DNA from: an uncultured Opitutia bacterium | GTDB lineage: Bacteria > Verrucomicrobiota > Verrucomicrobiia > Opitutales > UBA953 | Assembly: GCA_903868455.1 (NCBI GenBank) | Contig: CAIPVK010000169.1 | Span: forward strand, 1 to 5,554 | Length of the DNA: 5,554 bases | Direction: 5' to 3' | In this document: positions 5,088 through 5,554 of the stretch, piece by piece | How positions within the stretch are numbered: position 1 is the first letter of the stretch | How the letters are laid out: every line of letters begins with the position of its first letter | Notes under the pieces: generated by a model | The model's database searches: none | What the model was told of the DNA's origin: nothing | Seen by the model: only the letters and a program-made list of their open reading frames with translations | Made by a program: the position numbers and the translations under genes

Positions 5088-5554
5088 ATGGCAACCCAAG
5101 TAGGCATCATCGGAGCCGGCGGCATGCTCCAGTATCACGCGGCGGGCTTCCGCCAGGCGCACGCCCAGATCGTCGCCATCGCCGACCCCGCGCCCGGCGC
5201 GGCGCGCAAGGCGGCCGACAAGTGGGGCGTCGCCCACGCCTATGAGTCCGTCGAGGCGATGCTCGCCGAGCGCAAGGAGCTCCAGGCCGTCAGCATCATC
5301 GTCCCCAACAAGTTCCACGCCCCGCTCGCCATCCAGTGCCTCAACGCGGGCAAGCACGTCTTCTGCGAGAAGCCCCCGGCGCTCAGCGCCGACGAGGTCC
5401 GCGGCATCCAGGCCGCGGCCAAGGCCTCGGGCAAGACGGTCATGTTCAACTTCAACAACCGCGCCCGCCCCGAGTCGCGCGCCATGGCCCGCTACATCGA
5501 GTCGGGCGCCGTCGGCGCGATCAACTCCGCCCAGGCCAAGTGGATCCGCCGCAC
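5088..5554 (+). CDS. Gfo/Idh/MocA-family oxidoreductase, partial (3' end outside window)
   Basis: The first 155 residues are visible, running off the right edge without a stop. The N-terminus MATQVGIIGAGGMLQYHAAG forms the Rossmann dinucleotide-binding motif (GIIGAGGM, 6-13), with the second-strand acidic residue in VAIADP (29-34). It is followed by SIIVPNKFHAPLA (69-81) and the family signature CEKPPALS (93-100), whose E94-K95-P96 places the nicotinamide-side lysine. Members are NAD(P)-dependent dehydrogenases acting on sugars, inositols and related polyols. Cytosolic location is expected because there is no signal peptide or Tat motif, although some PVC members carry one. The substrate-binding C-terminal domain lies outside the window, so specificity is open. 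The neighbouring isomerase/epimerase-like gene, on the same strand, suggests a shared sugar pathway. The start has no Shine-Dalgarno and follows a C/T-rich repeat leader. Confidence 0.92.
   Translation, partial: MATQVGIIGAGGMLQYHAAGFRQAHAQIVAIADPAPGAARKAADKWGVAHAYESVEAMLAERKELQAVSIIVPNKFHAPLAIQCLNAGKHVFCEKPPALSADEVRGIQAAAKASGKTVMFNFNNRARPESRAMARYIESGAVGAINSAQAKWIRR

Overview
The window is GC-rich DNA whose coding regions strongly prefer C or G at the third codon position. The gene set points to a member of the PVC group, most likely a Verrucomicrobiota bacterium close to Opitutales. It includes an L28 variant with a divergent N-terminal half, a FabV-type enoyl reductase, a cytoplasmic NanM-like kelch mutarotase, and a TIM-barrel isomerase next to a Gfo/Idh/MocA oxidoreductase. 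The taxonomic call is inference; no 16S or other diagnostic RNA gene is present.

Layout, left to right: a NanM-like mutarotase on the minus strand is cut off by the left edge. It is divergent from rpmB (ribosomal protein L28), across a 337-base gap that holds two arms of a purine/pyrimidine repeat. rpmB ends in a clear intrinsic terminator. A 285-base gap with a 32-base direct repeat then leads into a tight three-gene unit, fabV-parA-dgkA, with a 1-base gap and then a 4-base overlap. After a second gap carrying the same paired repeat arms comes a sugar phosphate isomerase/epimerase-like gene. A shorter gap with a 9-base tandem repeat then leads to a Gfo/Idh/MocA oxidoreductase, cut off by the right edge.

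How the genes work together: fabV and dgkA both serve membrane lipid metabolism (fatty acid elongation and recycling of diacylglycerol). A Soj-type ParA sits between them, with no parB in the window. The last two genes are probably a pair acting on a sugar or polyol, and the mutarotase at the left is also a carbohydrate enzyme. The seven genes are otherwise of ordinary families.

The most unusual content is between the genes. No gene has a convincing Shine-Dalgarno sequence. Every upstream leader is strongly C/T-rich. Two gaps share a degenerate 8-9 base unit (GGATGAAG / GGATTAAAG) arranged as inverted arms, and a third has a 9-base CATCCTCCG-like array. CTAG tetramers, which I did not find by eye in the coding regions, cluster in two of the gaps. 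I saw no CRISPR array, tRNA, rRNA, insertion sequence or defence system.
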